DNA of 53,650 nt, from positions 1 through 53,650 of the forward strand of contig JBKEDC010000048.1 of the NCBI GenBank assembly GCA_047975205.1. Direction: 5' to 3'. Position numbers and translations under genes: made by a program. Shown one piece after another: positions 24,737 to 32,772 of the stretch. This DNA is from JBKEDC01 sp047975205. GTDB taxonomy: Bacteria; Bacteroidota; Bacteroidia; Bacteroidales; Prolixibacteraceae. The stretch's first letter is position 1. Each line of letters opens with the position of its first letter. Below the pieces are notes generated by a model that was not told the DNA's origin, did not search any database, and saw only the letters and a list, made by a program, of their open reading frames with translations.

Positions 24737-25747
24737 GTGGAAATCTTAACCTACATACAAGAATTATTATTGCTGAATGATTGTGTAATCATTCCTCAAT
24801 TCGGTGGTTTTGTTGCCAATTATGAGCCTGCAACTGTTGCCGGAAACTCTTTTGCCCCGCCAAGCAGTTCGGTGAGTTTCAACAGTAAGCTCAATTTTAA
24901 TGACGGTTTATTGATTAACCAAGTTTCCACAGAAGAAAGCATTCCTTACCTTTCAGCAAAACGTCGCGTAGAGTCTATGGTAGCTGAAATAAATTATCGC
25001 CTCATTGAAGGCGAGAGTATAACGATTCCGGCTGTTGGTTCTTTACAGTATGATGACCAGCGTCAGCTGATATTTTCCCCTGCAAAAGATGTAAATCTGA
25101 ATATTAACGCTTATGGATTAAGTCCATTCTCTTACCAAAGCCTTCTTAGTGAAAAGCTAAAATCTACTATGGTTGAGCGAGTTGACGGCAAAGCCATTCG
25201 TCCGGCTGTTGTAAAATCGAAAGCACTTCGCAGAACGCTATGGGCTACTCCTGTGCTTATTGCTTTATTGGCTATTCCATTTCACAATGAAATTCATCAT
25301 TTACAAGAATCAAATGTAATTCAATTAAATGAGGCTGTGGAATCTACAACAACTTCACAAAAGCATGATGTTGTAGTTGCAGATACTAATCCGGTTGAAA
25401 ATTCAGCAATTGAAAACAGTACTAAAACTATTCAAGCAGAGAACCCTAAAATAGAGGTTGCAACCGATACACAAGATAGCACAAAAACGGATCCGACAAC
25501 AACTGCAAAATACAATTCTTATTTCTTAATTGCAGGAAGTTTTAGAAACGAAGCTAATGCAAACTCTTTAGTAAAGAAACTGCGCCAAGAAGGATTTGAT
25601 GCTGCTAATATTGGCGTTATCAAAGGACTGAACTATGTTTCAGCAGGAGCCTACCAAACCATTGAGGAAGCCCAAAAAGCTAATCTGGATTTTTCTAAAA
25701 ACAATGATGGATTTAGCGGTTCATGGATTTATAAATCAAATTCTTAA
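24737..25747 (+). CDS. HU-CCDC81 domain and SPOR domain protein
   Basis: A 336-residue protein read from GTG; the only nearby ATG (24728) meets a stop after two codons, so GTG is the likely start. The first 130 residues show two prokaryotic CCDC81-like HU domains (LLLNDCVIIPQFGGFVANYE; FNDGLLINQVS; IPAVGSLQYDDQRQLIFSPA). One membrane segment (about 164-182, WATPVLIALLAIP) is followed by a Thr/Asn-rich linker and a C-terminal SPOR domain (NSYFLIAGSFRNEANANSLV; YVSAGAYQTIEEAQ) that binds denuded peptidoglycan in the periplasm. The arrangement suggests a link between nucleoid-like DNA binding and the cell envelope, perhaps at division (inference). It precedes recJ but is separated by a terminator. 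Confidence 0.85.
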   Translation: MEILTYIQELLLLNDCVIIPQFGGFVANYEPATVAGNSFAPPSSSVSFNSKLNFNDGLLINQVSTEESIPYLSAKRRVESMVAEINYRLIEGESITIPAVGSLQYDDQRQLIFSPAKDVNLNINAYGLSPFSYQSLLSEKLKSTMVERVDGKAIRPAVVKSKALRRTLWATPVLIALLAIPFHNEIHHLQESNVIQLNEAVESTTTSQKHDVVVADTNPVENSAIENSTKTIQAENPKIEVATDTQDSTKTDPTTTAKYNSYFLIAGSFRNEANANSLVKKLRQEGFDAANIGVIKGLNYVSAGAYQTIEEAQKANLDFSKNNDGFSGSWIYKSNS

Positions 25748-25836
25748 TGCGTTTAAAGAGCTTATCCAATATTTCATAAGATGTAACGAATAAAAGTTTT
25801 AACCTTGCTTACTTCTTCACAAGATTAAAGCTTTCG

Positions 25837-25871
25837 GAAAGCCATTTCAACAGAAATGGCTTTCTACTTTT
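25837..25871 (+). terminator. Strong rho-independent terminator
   Basis: Perfect 12-base arms GAAAGCCATTTC (25837-25848) and GAAATGGCTTTC (25853-25864) with a four-base AACA loop, then TACTTTTT. It ends the HU-CCDC81/SPOR transcript. The rest of 25748-26062 shows no gene. Confidence 0.88.
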
Positions 25872-26062
25872 TCAAGTGCTAGCCAATTCAATTAGGCGCA
25901 GCGATGAGCAAATTCAGAGAACACATAAGAAATATCAAGACTAGAAGTACTTCGCCGTAACAGAAAGATAAATCTAACATCTAACCTCCTGATGTAAGGG
26001 ATTTTAATTTTAATCATTCAAAATAATACACATTGTTACTTTTATATGCCATTTACTTAAGC

Positions 26063-26070
26063 TATCTTTG
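26063..26070 (+). promoter_or_regulatory. Candidate -7 box for recJ
   Basis: TATCTTTG is a perfect TAnnTTTG box 46 bases before the recJ ATG. No convincing -33 box was found. Confidence 0.4.
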
Positions 26071-26115
26071 TGTATTAGGTGAGCCACAGTCATAAGCTCA
26101 CTTTCACACTTTGAA

Positions 26116-27843
26116 ATGAGTAAAATCTGGAATATAAAAGAACCTGCCGACAGTAATGTAGTTAAACATTTATCTGCTGCCCTAAATGTTAATATGGTTA
26201 TTGCAAATCTATTAGCACAACGAGGAGTTACTACATTTGAAGAAGCCAGAACTTTTTTTCGCCCAAAGCTGGAACACCTGCACGATCCCTTCCTAATGCA
26301 GGATATGGATAAAGCTGTCACTCGCTTAGAACAAGCCATTAAAAATAAAGAGCATGTATTGATATATGGCGATTACGACGTAGATGGTACTACTTCAGTA
26401 GCCTTGATTTATCAATTCTTACGTAATCGTGTTGAACACCTTGATTATTACATTCCCGACCGATATTCAGAGGGATACGGCATTTCAAATCAAAGTATTG
26501 ACTATGCCAAAAATCAAAATATATCATTGATTATAGCACTTGATTGCGGAATTAAGGCTATTAACAAAATCGAGAAAGCAAAAAACTTAGGTATTGACTT
26601 CATCATTTGCGACCATCATACACCTGATGAAGAAATTCCACAAGCCGTAGCTGTACTCGATCCCAAACGAATCGATTGTAACTACCCCTACAAAGAACTC
26701 TCGGGTTGTGGCGTAGGATTTAAACTCATTCAGGCTTATTCTCAGCGTAACGATATTCCAATCATCGAACTTTATGATTTACTCGACTTAGTTGCAGTAA
26801 GTATTGCCGCTGATATTGTCCCTGTAAATGGAGAAAACAGAGTGCTTGCCTATTATGGACTAAAAAAACTAAATGAGAATCCGAGCATAGGTTTGAAAAC
26901 GATTATGAACCTGTCGAACGTGGGAAGTAGCAAACTCACCCTAAGTGATGTCGTGTTTAAAATAGGTCCTCGATTGAATGCTTCGGGTAGGATTGAACAT
27001 GGCAAAAGCTCTGTTGATTTATTAGTTATGAGTGATGCTACTGAATCTTCTGAATTAGGCAAAGAAATTGATTCTTTTAATGAAATTCGGAAAAAACTCG
27101 ACCGTGATATTACCCAAGAGGCTCTAGATATGATAAAGCACGACCCTATACATGCTGACCGAATGTCAACCGTGTTGTACAACCGTGATTGGCACAAGGG
27201 TGTGGTAGGTATTGTAGCTTCTCGACTAACTGAACATTATTATCGTCCTACTATTATTCTTACAGAATCAAATGGTATGGCAACAGGTTCTGCTCGATCT
27301 GTACATGGCTTTGATTTATATGAAGCCATCGGACAATGTAGCGACTTGCTCGAATCGTATGGAGGGCATACGTATGCAGCGGGTTTAACCTTGAAAATAG
27401 ATAAGATTCCTGAGTTTACGCGTCGTTTTGAAGAAATCGTGGCTCAAAGTCTTACGGAAGAGCAAAAGGTAGAAGTGTTAAAAGCCGACTCCAAATTACT
27501 TCTTTCTGATATTAACGACAAGTTTTTCAGAATACTCAGGCAATTCGAACCTTTCGGCCCAAGCAATCCCCGACCGGTATTCATTAGTACCAATATTGTT
27601 GACAACGGGCGTGGTCGTTGTGTAGGTAAGGGAAATGAGCATCTCAAACTAGACATCACCGAACCTAGCGAAAACGCAAGCTGCATTCCTGCTATTGCGT
27701 TTAACCAAGCAGATAAGTTTCAGGTGGTTGAACAAGGAATACCCTTTGATATTCTATACACCATTGCAGAAAACGAATATCGCGGACGTAAAAATCTACA
27801 ACTCACGATTAAAGATATTGATGCACCACTATCGAGCCTTTAG
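26116..27843 (+). CDS. recJ: Single-stranded-DNA-specific exonuclease RecJ
   Basis: A 575-residue DHH-family nuclease. It has LIYGDYDVDGTTSVALIYQF (metal-binding Asp86, 88 and 90), IIALDCGIKA, the DHH motif Asp166-His167-His168 in ICDHHTPDEE, and RLNASGRIEHG. In the DHHA1 part SYGGHTYAAGLTL and a C-terminal OB-like domain follow (QFEPFGPSNPRPVF). RecJ degrades single strands 5' to 3' in recombinational and mismatch repair. Length is normal. It ends eight bases from the convergent LytTR gene, with no visible terminator between them. Confidence 0.97.
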   Translation: MSKIWNIKEPADSNVVKHLSAALNVNMVIANLLAQRGVTTFEEARTFFRPKLEHLHDPFLMQDMDKAVTRLEQAIKNKEHVLIYGDYDVDGTTSVALIYQFLRNRVEHLDYYIPDRYSEGYGISNQSIDYAKNQNISLIIALDCGIKAINKIEKAKNLGIDFIICDHHTPDEEIPQAVAVLDPKRIDCNYPYKELSGCGVGFKLIQAYSQRNDIPIIELYDLLDLVAVSIAADIVPVNGENRVLAYYGLKKLNENPSIGLKTIMNLSNVGSSKLTLSDVVFKIGPRLNASGRIEHGKSSVDLLVMSDATESSELGKEIDSFNEIRKKLDRDITQEALDMIKHDPIHADRMSTVLYNRDWHKGVVGIVASRLTEHYYRPTIILTESNGMATGSARSVHGFDLYEAIGQCSDLLESYGGHTYAAGLTLKIDKIPEFTRRFEEIVAQSLTEEQKVEVLKADSKLLLSDINDKFFRILRQFEPFGPSNPRPVFISTNIVDNGRGRCVGKGNEHLKLDITEPSENASCIPAIAFNQADKFQVVEQGIPFDILYTIAENEYRGRKNLQLTIKDIDAPLSSL

Positions 27844-27851
27844 ATTCATTC

Positions 27852-28589
27852 TTACAACCCTAGCACAGACTTAAGCCTTTTGTAGCCACTTTTGCTTACT
27901 TTCACGTGCTTGCCACTCTTCAACTGAACAAAGTGTGCATCATTTTCGCCAACTTCTATTCGTTCAATATGGGTTAACTGTACAATATGCGAGCGGTGAA
28001 TACGCACAAACTGTGCTTCATCTAGAGCTTTTTCTAAAGATTTCATCGTGCATTGCTTTACATATCGCTTTTGTTTAGTATAGAACAACACATAATCATC
28101 CATAGCTTCTATGTGAAAGATATCTTCCACAGGAATAACCACAATGCGTTGTTTATCTTTTACTACTACACGTTTTAAGCTTTCCGAACAAGCTGCTTGG
28201 AGCTTATCAATTTCAAGAATATTTCCTTTGCTGTCTATTCTATCAATTACTTTGGCCATAGCATCGAGCAAACGCTGTTTTGAAAAAGGTTTCAATAAAT
28301 AATCAACAGCACAAAGCTCAAAGGCTTTCAATGCATACTGATCGTAGGCGGTGGTGAAAATAATGTGCGGTTTATATGCTAACATATCCAACATTTCTAA
28401 CCCGGTTAATCTCGGCATCTGAATATCGAGCAATACCAAATCGGGTTTTAGTTCATTAATTTCTGCGATACCTTCGAAACCATTCTCACACTCGCCTATA
28501 ATTTCAATCTGGGGATGATTCCTTAAAAAGCTTCGGAGTAAATCGCGAGCTAAATATTCATCATCAATAATTAATGTTCTTAGTTTCAT
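27852..28589 (-). CDS. LytTR-family response regulator
   Basis: A 245-residue protein. Residues 1-120 form a receiver (LIIDDEYLARDLL; phospho-acceptor Asp55 in LVLLDIQMPR; TTAYDQYALKAFELCAVDYL and KPF). Residues about 145-245 are a LytTR DNA-binding domain (EAMDDYVLFYTKQKRYVKQ; VRIHRSHIVQLTHIERIEVG; VKVSKSGYKRLK). It is the output partner of the kinase whose gene overlaps it by four bases (ATGA). It is last in a four-gene minus-strand operon with two LiaF-like membrane proteins, so cell-envelope stress sensing is a plausible role (inference). Confidence 0.93.
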   Translation of the reverse strand: MKLRTLIIDDEYLARDLLRSFLRNHPQIEIIGECENGFEGIAEINELKPDLVLLDIQMPRLTGLEMLDMLAYKPHIIFTTAYDQYALKAFELCAVDYLLKPFSKQRLLDAMAKVIDRIDSKGNILEIDKLQAACSESLKRVVVKDKQRIVVIPVEDIFHIEAMDDYVLFYTKQKRYVKQCTMKSLEKALDEAQFVRIHRSHIVQLTHIERIEVGENDAHFVQLKSGKHVKVSKSGYKRLKSVLGL

Positions 28590-29638
28590 AAATTCGTATT
28601 ATGTTGAGGAAAAGTAAATGACACACGAAACAGCCTACCGTTATTGTCAATTTTAAGCAAATAAGGATTCTGATACAAGAGATTCATTCTCCGACGAATA
28701 TTATTCAAACCGATACCCTCTCCTTTATTTTTAGGAGTTTGTGCATCATATTCATTCTCCACCTCTACTTGCAGGAAATTACTGGTTAGCATACACTTAA
28801 TGACAATAGCTACAGGCTGAGTAGCTTCATAAACACCATATTTAACTGCATTTTCCAACACCGGTTGCAAAATAAGGTTAGGTAGACGTGTTCGTAAACA
28901 TGCATCGGGCACCTGAAAATCTATTTGTAGTTTATTTCCGAAGCGCACTTTTTCAATATCTAAATAAAGCTTTGCGTTTGCTATTTCATCACTTAATAAG
29001 CTTAAATCATTAGGAGTAGAGCGGAGCGAATAACGCATAAATTCCGAAAGTTTCACCACCATTTCTTGTGCTTTTTCAGGTTTGCTCATTGTTAATGATG
29101 AAATGCTGTTTAAACTGTTGAACAAAAAATGCGGGTTAATTTGCGATTTCAATGCATTTAGCTCGGCTTCTCTTATGTGTATTTGCAGTTCGTGTTCTCT
29201 TTTGTTCTTTTTGCGTAAAGCGGCATAATAACTCTGTGTATAAAAGAATAATACATGGATACCATACAAAATATAGCCAATCAAAGCCTTTTTAGCCATT
29301 TCTTGCCAAAAGCTTATATTATCAACGATATGAAAACTTTTATATAGACCTAAGGTTAGGGAAAGCCAAATGATATTGTACATCGTAGCTACTAACATAT
29401 GATATAAAAAGTATTTATCCCAACTTCCTTCAGCTATTCTATGATATCGAATAACAAACCAAATGCTTGTTCCCAATAGGGGATAAAGCAAAAAATTAGA
29501 TATGGAATCAGATATGGAAAAGGAAAAAGAATATAATTGCACATATCGCAAAAGCAGAAAATTAGCGAGGGCAATAAACAACCAGAAACCGGAATAATAT
29601 ACCAATAAAAGCTTATTATGTACAAACGGGTGCTTCAT
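28586..29638 (-). CDS. LytS-type sensor histidine kinase
   Basis: A 350-residue kinase. Four hydrophobic segments lie within residues 9-135, followed by a short linker and the His_kinase (PF06580) domain with LNALKSQINPHFLFNSLNSI (His170) and MVVKLSEFMRYSLR. The ATPase part has LPNLILQPVLENAVKYGV and KGEGIGLNNIRRRMNLLY. No extra-cytoplasmic sensor domain is present, so the membrane helices or a partner protein probably sense the signal. It overlaps the LytTR gene by four bases and starts three bases after the upstream membrane protein gene. Confidence 0.93.
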   Translation of the reverse strand: MKHPFVHNKLLLVYYSGFWLFIALANFLLLRYVQLYSFSFSISDSISNFLLYPLLGTSIWFVIRYHRIAEGSWDKYFLYHMLVATMYNIIWLSLTLGLYKSFHIVDNISFWQEMAKKALIGYILYGIHVLFFYTQSYYAALRKKNKREHELQIHIREAELNALKSQINPHFLFNSLNSISSLTMSKPEKAQEMVVKLSEFMRYSLRSTPNDLSLLSDEIANAKLYLDIEKVRFGNKLQIDFQVPDACLRTRLPNLILQPVLENAVKYGVYEATQPVAIVIKCMLTSNFLQVEVENEYDAQTPKNKGEGIGLNNIRRRMNLLYQNPYLLKIDNNGRLFRVSFTFPQHNTNL

Positions 29639-29641
29639 TAA

Positions 29642-30361
29642 TCAATACTTAATTTCTATTCCTCCAAAAATACACACCCCTTTAAGCACAATAACTTTCG
29701 ATTCAGCAGAACACCCATTATCAGGCAGTTTCATGCGCTCATCAGAAACTCCGCCTAACAGTGTTTTAACTTCATTCTTCACCTTCCATCCCACAGGAAC
29801 TTTAAAACCAATACCTCCGAAAATACATGTGCATTCAACTGCAGCCACTCGGTTAATATCTGCATGTCGCATATCATATTCAACGCCACCGAAAATAACG
29901 GTTGTTTGCCCGCCATCAAAATTTTTAGTATCCACATTTACATCTTTTGAACCCAGAATCACAAAATCATCTGTTTTATCGAATAGGTTTGATTCTGCAT
30001 ATGTATCGGCATTCGCTTCCGGTTGTCGGGTTCTCTTTTTATGTTGCAATAAAAGAAAGACGCCGATAAATATCAGGAAACTTGGCCAATATACTGCTCG
30101 CAAAGTAAATGGTAAGTTGAACACATCGGGCACCAAAAAGAATACTCCCATTCCAATTAGCACTAAGGAACTGTTTTTATTTCCCCGACGGTATAACAGA
30201 GCTCCTATGACGATAAGCACCATCTGCCACGAGAATATAATATCCGACAAATCAATATGCCACGGAATGATATCTAGTCGATTAACAATTAGGATAGCAC
30301 CCAGCACGATAAATCCGATGCCGATGCTATAATATTTTTTATCTACTTCCGGATTATTCAT
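29642..30361 (-). CDS. LiaF-like membrane protein
   Basis: A 239-residue protein. It has about four transmembrane segments in residues 8-105 (IGIGFIVLGAILIVN; LVLIGMGVFFLVPDVF; WPSFLIFIGVFLLLQH), then a soluble C-terminal domain of beta-strands. The latter repeats the pattern TTVIFGGVEYD, CTCIFGGIGFKVPVGW and GVCIFGGIEIKY, as in the LiaF C-terminal domain (PF09922-like). LiaF proteins of Firmicutes hold back a cell-envelope stress kinase. Here the gene overlaps the upstream membrane gene by eight bases and lies three bases before the LytS-like kinase, so a comparable negative regulator role is plausible but not proven. Confidence 0.8.
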   Translation of the reverse strand: MNNPEVDKKYYSIGIGFIVLGAILIVNRLDIIPWHIDLSDIIFSWQMVLIVIGALLYRRGNKNSSLVLIGMGVFFLVPDVFNLPFTLRAVYWPSFLIFIGVFLLLQHKKRTRQPEANADTYAESNLFDKTDDFVILGSKDVNVDTKNFDGGQTTVIFGGVEYDMRHADINRVAAVECTCIFGGIGFKVPVGWKVKNEVKTLLGGVSDERMKLPDNGCSAESKVIVLKGVCIFGGIEIKY

Positions 30362-30872
30362 GAGATGATGAATGAGAATTAATAAACAAGGGAATAAATT
30401 TCTTAGCTAAATAGTTCACAAAGCCTACCAGCATAAAAGGCAGCAAAAAAGACAGGCTTACGTAAGGCTCCATAAAAAGTTGCATACTGTCGATAAACCA
30501 ACCTATGGCTGTCATAACTAAAACAGCAACAGCAAACGGCAAAAGAAATGCCGATAAGAAAGTAAACAATATGGTTCGTTTTCGGAGTTTACGCACCCCG
30601 GCTCCCGCAAGGATTGCTATTCCCACTAAAAGCAATATAATCGGAAATACAATCTGCCCGATTAACTCTCGAATCAACATGGAAAATTGTATTATCCAAT
30701 CAGCAATACTCTTCATTACGGGTGTTAAACTGCTTCCGCTCAGCTCTATAATAATCCAAACGATACCAATAGCAATAAGCGTAATGCCATACAGCATGCC
30801 TTTATTTCTACGTTCGAGCAATTTTTCAGCTCTAATAGCATCCATCTCTGGAATATCATGGTATGTATTCAT
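30354..30872 (-). CDS. Small membrane protein, first gene of the LiaF/LytS/LytTR operon
   Basis: 172 residues if read from ATG 30872 (MNTYHDIPEMDAIRAEKLLE); an eight-codon TTG extension is possible but less likely. It has a hydrophilic N-terminus, then three to four transmembrane segments (MLYGITLIAIGIVWIIIELS; IVFPIILLLVGIAILAG; LFTFLSAFLLPFAVAVLVM; LSFLLPFMLVGFVNYLAKKF). No known enzymatic motif is seen. By position it belongs with the LiaF-like protein behind it; the N-terminal helix pair resembles the LiaF transmembrane part. Function unknown. Confidence 0.7.
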   Translation of the reverse strand: MNTYHDIPEMDAIRAEKLLERRNKGMLYGITLIAIGIVWIIIELSGSSLTPVMKSIADWIIQFSMLIRELIGQIVFPIILLLVGIAILAGAGVRKLRKRTILFTFLSAFLLPFAVAVLVMTAIGWFIDSMQLFMEPYVSLSFLLPFMLVGFVNYLAKKFIPLFINSHSSSHE

Positions 30873-31017
30873 ATCTATTTGTTCTTTAATTGGCAAACCT
30901 AAGTCTTTTAATTCATTGCATCTTAAGCATTATCGGTAAATGTTTTTTTTAATTCGGTGAAACAATTAAATCACACACTGCGTACTATGATGACATAATC
31001 ATAGCAATTATAAAGCT

Positions 31018-31045
31018 CAAATTTATTCTATGAAAAAAAATCAAA
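31018..31045 (-). promoter_or_regulatory. Candidate promoter of the LiaF/LytS/LytTR operon
   Basis: On the minus strand TTTG (31045-31042) and TAAATTTG (31025-31018, perfect TAnnTTTG) are 16 bases apart. This gives a leader of roughly 140 bases before the start at 30872. Confidence 0.4.
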
Positions 31046-31372
31046 GAAAGATTGCAATATATTGATTTCAAATGAATTACAACACGAAAAATTTCATCAG
31101 TAGTCGTCATTGCACTATATTTTTCATCTCTTTCTCAGAAAATATAAGTGCCAAAATCATTTTTAGTCTACAATTCTCATCAAATATGAGAGCACTCAAT
31201 ACTTTTTATGTCATTTCTCACCGAAGAATAAGTCCAAAAAATGCTCGAAGTTGCTATTATGAAAGAGGTATAAGGTCGCAAAATGTTTTTCAAGTCTATT
31301 CTTCGGTAAGAAAACAGCATCAAAATCGTATTTTATCACATAATCACTGTTTATCCTTTGTTATTTTTTAAT

Positions 31373-31380
31373 TACTTTTG
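31373..31380 (+). promoter_or_regulatory. Candidate -7 box for the M16 peptidase genes
   Basis: TACTTTTG is a perfect TAnnTTTG box, 38 bases before the ATG at 31418. A -33 partner is not obvious. Confidence 0.4.
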
Positions 31381-31417
31381 ACACTAAACTCGTAAAATAA
31401 TGTAATCCTAATAAAAT

Positions 31418-32755
31418 ATGAAGAAATTTCATCTTCTTTCTGCCATGTTGCTCTTACTTAGCTCCATGCAGTTAGCTCAGGCTCAAAATATTGAATTTTC
31501 AGAATTCGATTTAGAAAATGGGCTGCACGTCATTTTATATACTGACAACTCTTCGCCGAATGTTACCGTAGGTGTACACTATAATGTAGGGTCTAAGAAC
31601 GAAGATCCAAAACTCACCGGTTTTGCCCACTTCTTCGAGCATCTTATGTTTGAAGGCACCGAGTATATTGGTCGGGGTGAATATATGAAAATGATAGAAA
31701 ATGCCGGAGGTACGCTAAATGCATATACCAATGTAGATAAAACATATTATTATGAAACCATTCCTTCAAACCAATTAGAGCTGGCTTTATGGATGGAATC
31801 GGAACGTATGTTCCATGCCAAGGTAGATTCAATAGGCATTGCCACACAAAAACGAGTGGTTGCCGAAGAAAAGAAACAACGCTATGACAGTCAGCCTTAT
31901 GGTGATTGGCAGAAACTAATCATGGAACGAGCTTTCCATGTGCACCCCTACAGTTGGCCAACTATTGGCGATGTAGATAAATTGATGGAGGCCAAGGATT
32001 CAAACTTTGTTGATTTTTATGAAACCTATTATGTGCCTAACAATGCTTGTTTGATTATTGCCGGAGATATCAATAAAGATAAGGTTAAAGCTATGGTTGA
32101 AAAATATTTTGACGACATTCCTCGCGGCACGAAACACATGCATCGTCCAACAGAAATTGAGCCTCCTTTAACTCAGGAAATATGCGACACGGTATATCGA
32201 GATGTACAAATCCCGGCGGTTATTCAGGCCTATCGTGTTCCCGAAGATTCAAATAGTGATACTTATGCCTTAACCATGCTCAACCAGCTACTTTCAGCAG
32301 GAAACAGTTCTCGTTTACATCGCAAACTTGTTGATGAGAATCAATTGGCACTGCAAATCTCAGCGGGTAATTTCGGTTATCAAGATCCTTCAGTACTCGC
32401 TATATTAGGACTAACCTCAGTTAATGTTGACCCCAAAACACTAAATAATGCCATTGATGCTCAGATTAAAAATGTGCAGGAAAATCTAATCTCAGAGCAT
32501 GAATTTGAAAAGCTCCGTAACCAGATTGAAAGCAGCACCGTAAACGGTTATCGTAAAGTATCGACAATTGCCGATAAATTAGGCGATTGCTATACCTACT
32601 ACCATAATACGAATCGCATTAATGAGGAAGAAGATGAATTATTATCTGTTACCCGCGAAGATATTCAACGCGTAGCTAGAAAGTATCTCACTCCCAATAA
32701 CCGCATAGTGCTATACTATCTTCCAAAATCAATGAATCCCACAGCAGCAGAATAA
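31418..32755 (+). CDS. M16-family zinc metallopeptidase, active subunit
   Basis: A 445-residue secreted protein (signal peptide to about LAQA, residue 22). The inverted zinc motif HFFEH is at His71, Glu74 and His75 and the third ligand is about Glu151 in VVAEEKKQR, exactly the HxxEH-x75-E spacing of pitrilysin-type peptidases. SVNVDP and RLHRKLVDENQLALQIS in the second half are those of the inactive half-domain. It probably degrades peptides in the periplasm. It is 17 bases before the second M16 gene, which lacks the zinc motif, so the two likely form a heterodimer like other bacterial M16B pairs. Confidence 0.93.
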   Translation: MKKFHLLSAMLLLLSSMQLAQAQNIEFSEFDLENGLHVILYTDNSSPNVTVGVHYNVGSKNEDPKLTGFAHFFEHLMFEGTEYIGRGEYMKMIENAGGTLNAYTNVDKTYYYETIPSNQLELALWMESERMFHAKVDSIGIATQKRVVAEEKKQRYDSQPYGDWQKLIMERAFHVHPYSWPTIGDVDKLMEAKDSNFVDFYETYYVPNNACLIIAGDINKDKVKAMVEKYFDDIPRGTKHMHRPTEIEPPLTQEICDTVYRDVQIPAVIQAYRVPEDSNSDTYALTMLNQLLSAGNSSRLHRKLVDENQLALQISAGNFGYQDPSVLAILGLTSVNVDPKTLNNAIDAQIKNVQENLISEHEFEKLRNQIESSTVNGYRKVSTIADKLGDCYTYYHNTNRINEEEDELLSVTREDIQRVARKYLTPNNRIVLYYLPKSMNPTAAE

Positions 32756-32772
32756 CGAATTCAGAATACAAA

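Larger units (their letters stand above)
30873..31417. other. Long divergent intergenic region with an inverted repeat
   Basis: It holds the promoters of the minus-strand LiaF-like operon and the plus-strand M16 genes, and an 11-base perfect inverted repeat, ACCGAAGAATA (31220-31230) and TATTCTTCGGT (31297-31307), with 66 bases between. A plus-strand frame at 31072-31371 has no family features. No RNA gene was recognised. Confidence 0.5.

Noticed and set aside
29733..30332. 199-codon plus-strand frame
   Set aside because: It lies wholly antisense to the LiaF-like gene, whose protein has clear membrane segments and repeated domain motifs; the antisense product is Pro/Thr/Ser-rich without family features.
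31072..31371. 99-codon plus-strand frame between the LiaF-like operon and M16 genes
   Set aside because: No domain, hydrophobic pattern or ribosome-site support; AT-rich composition and an internal inverted repeat suggest regulatory DNA.
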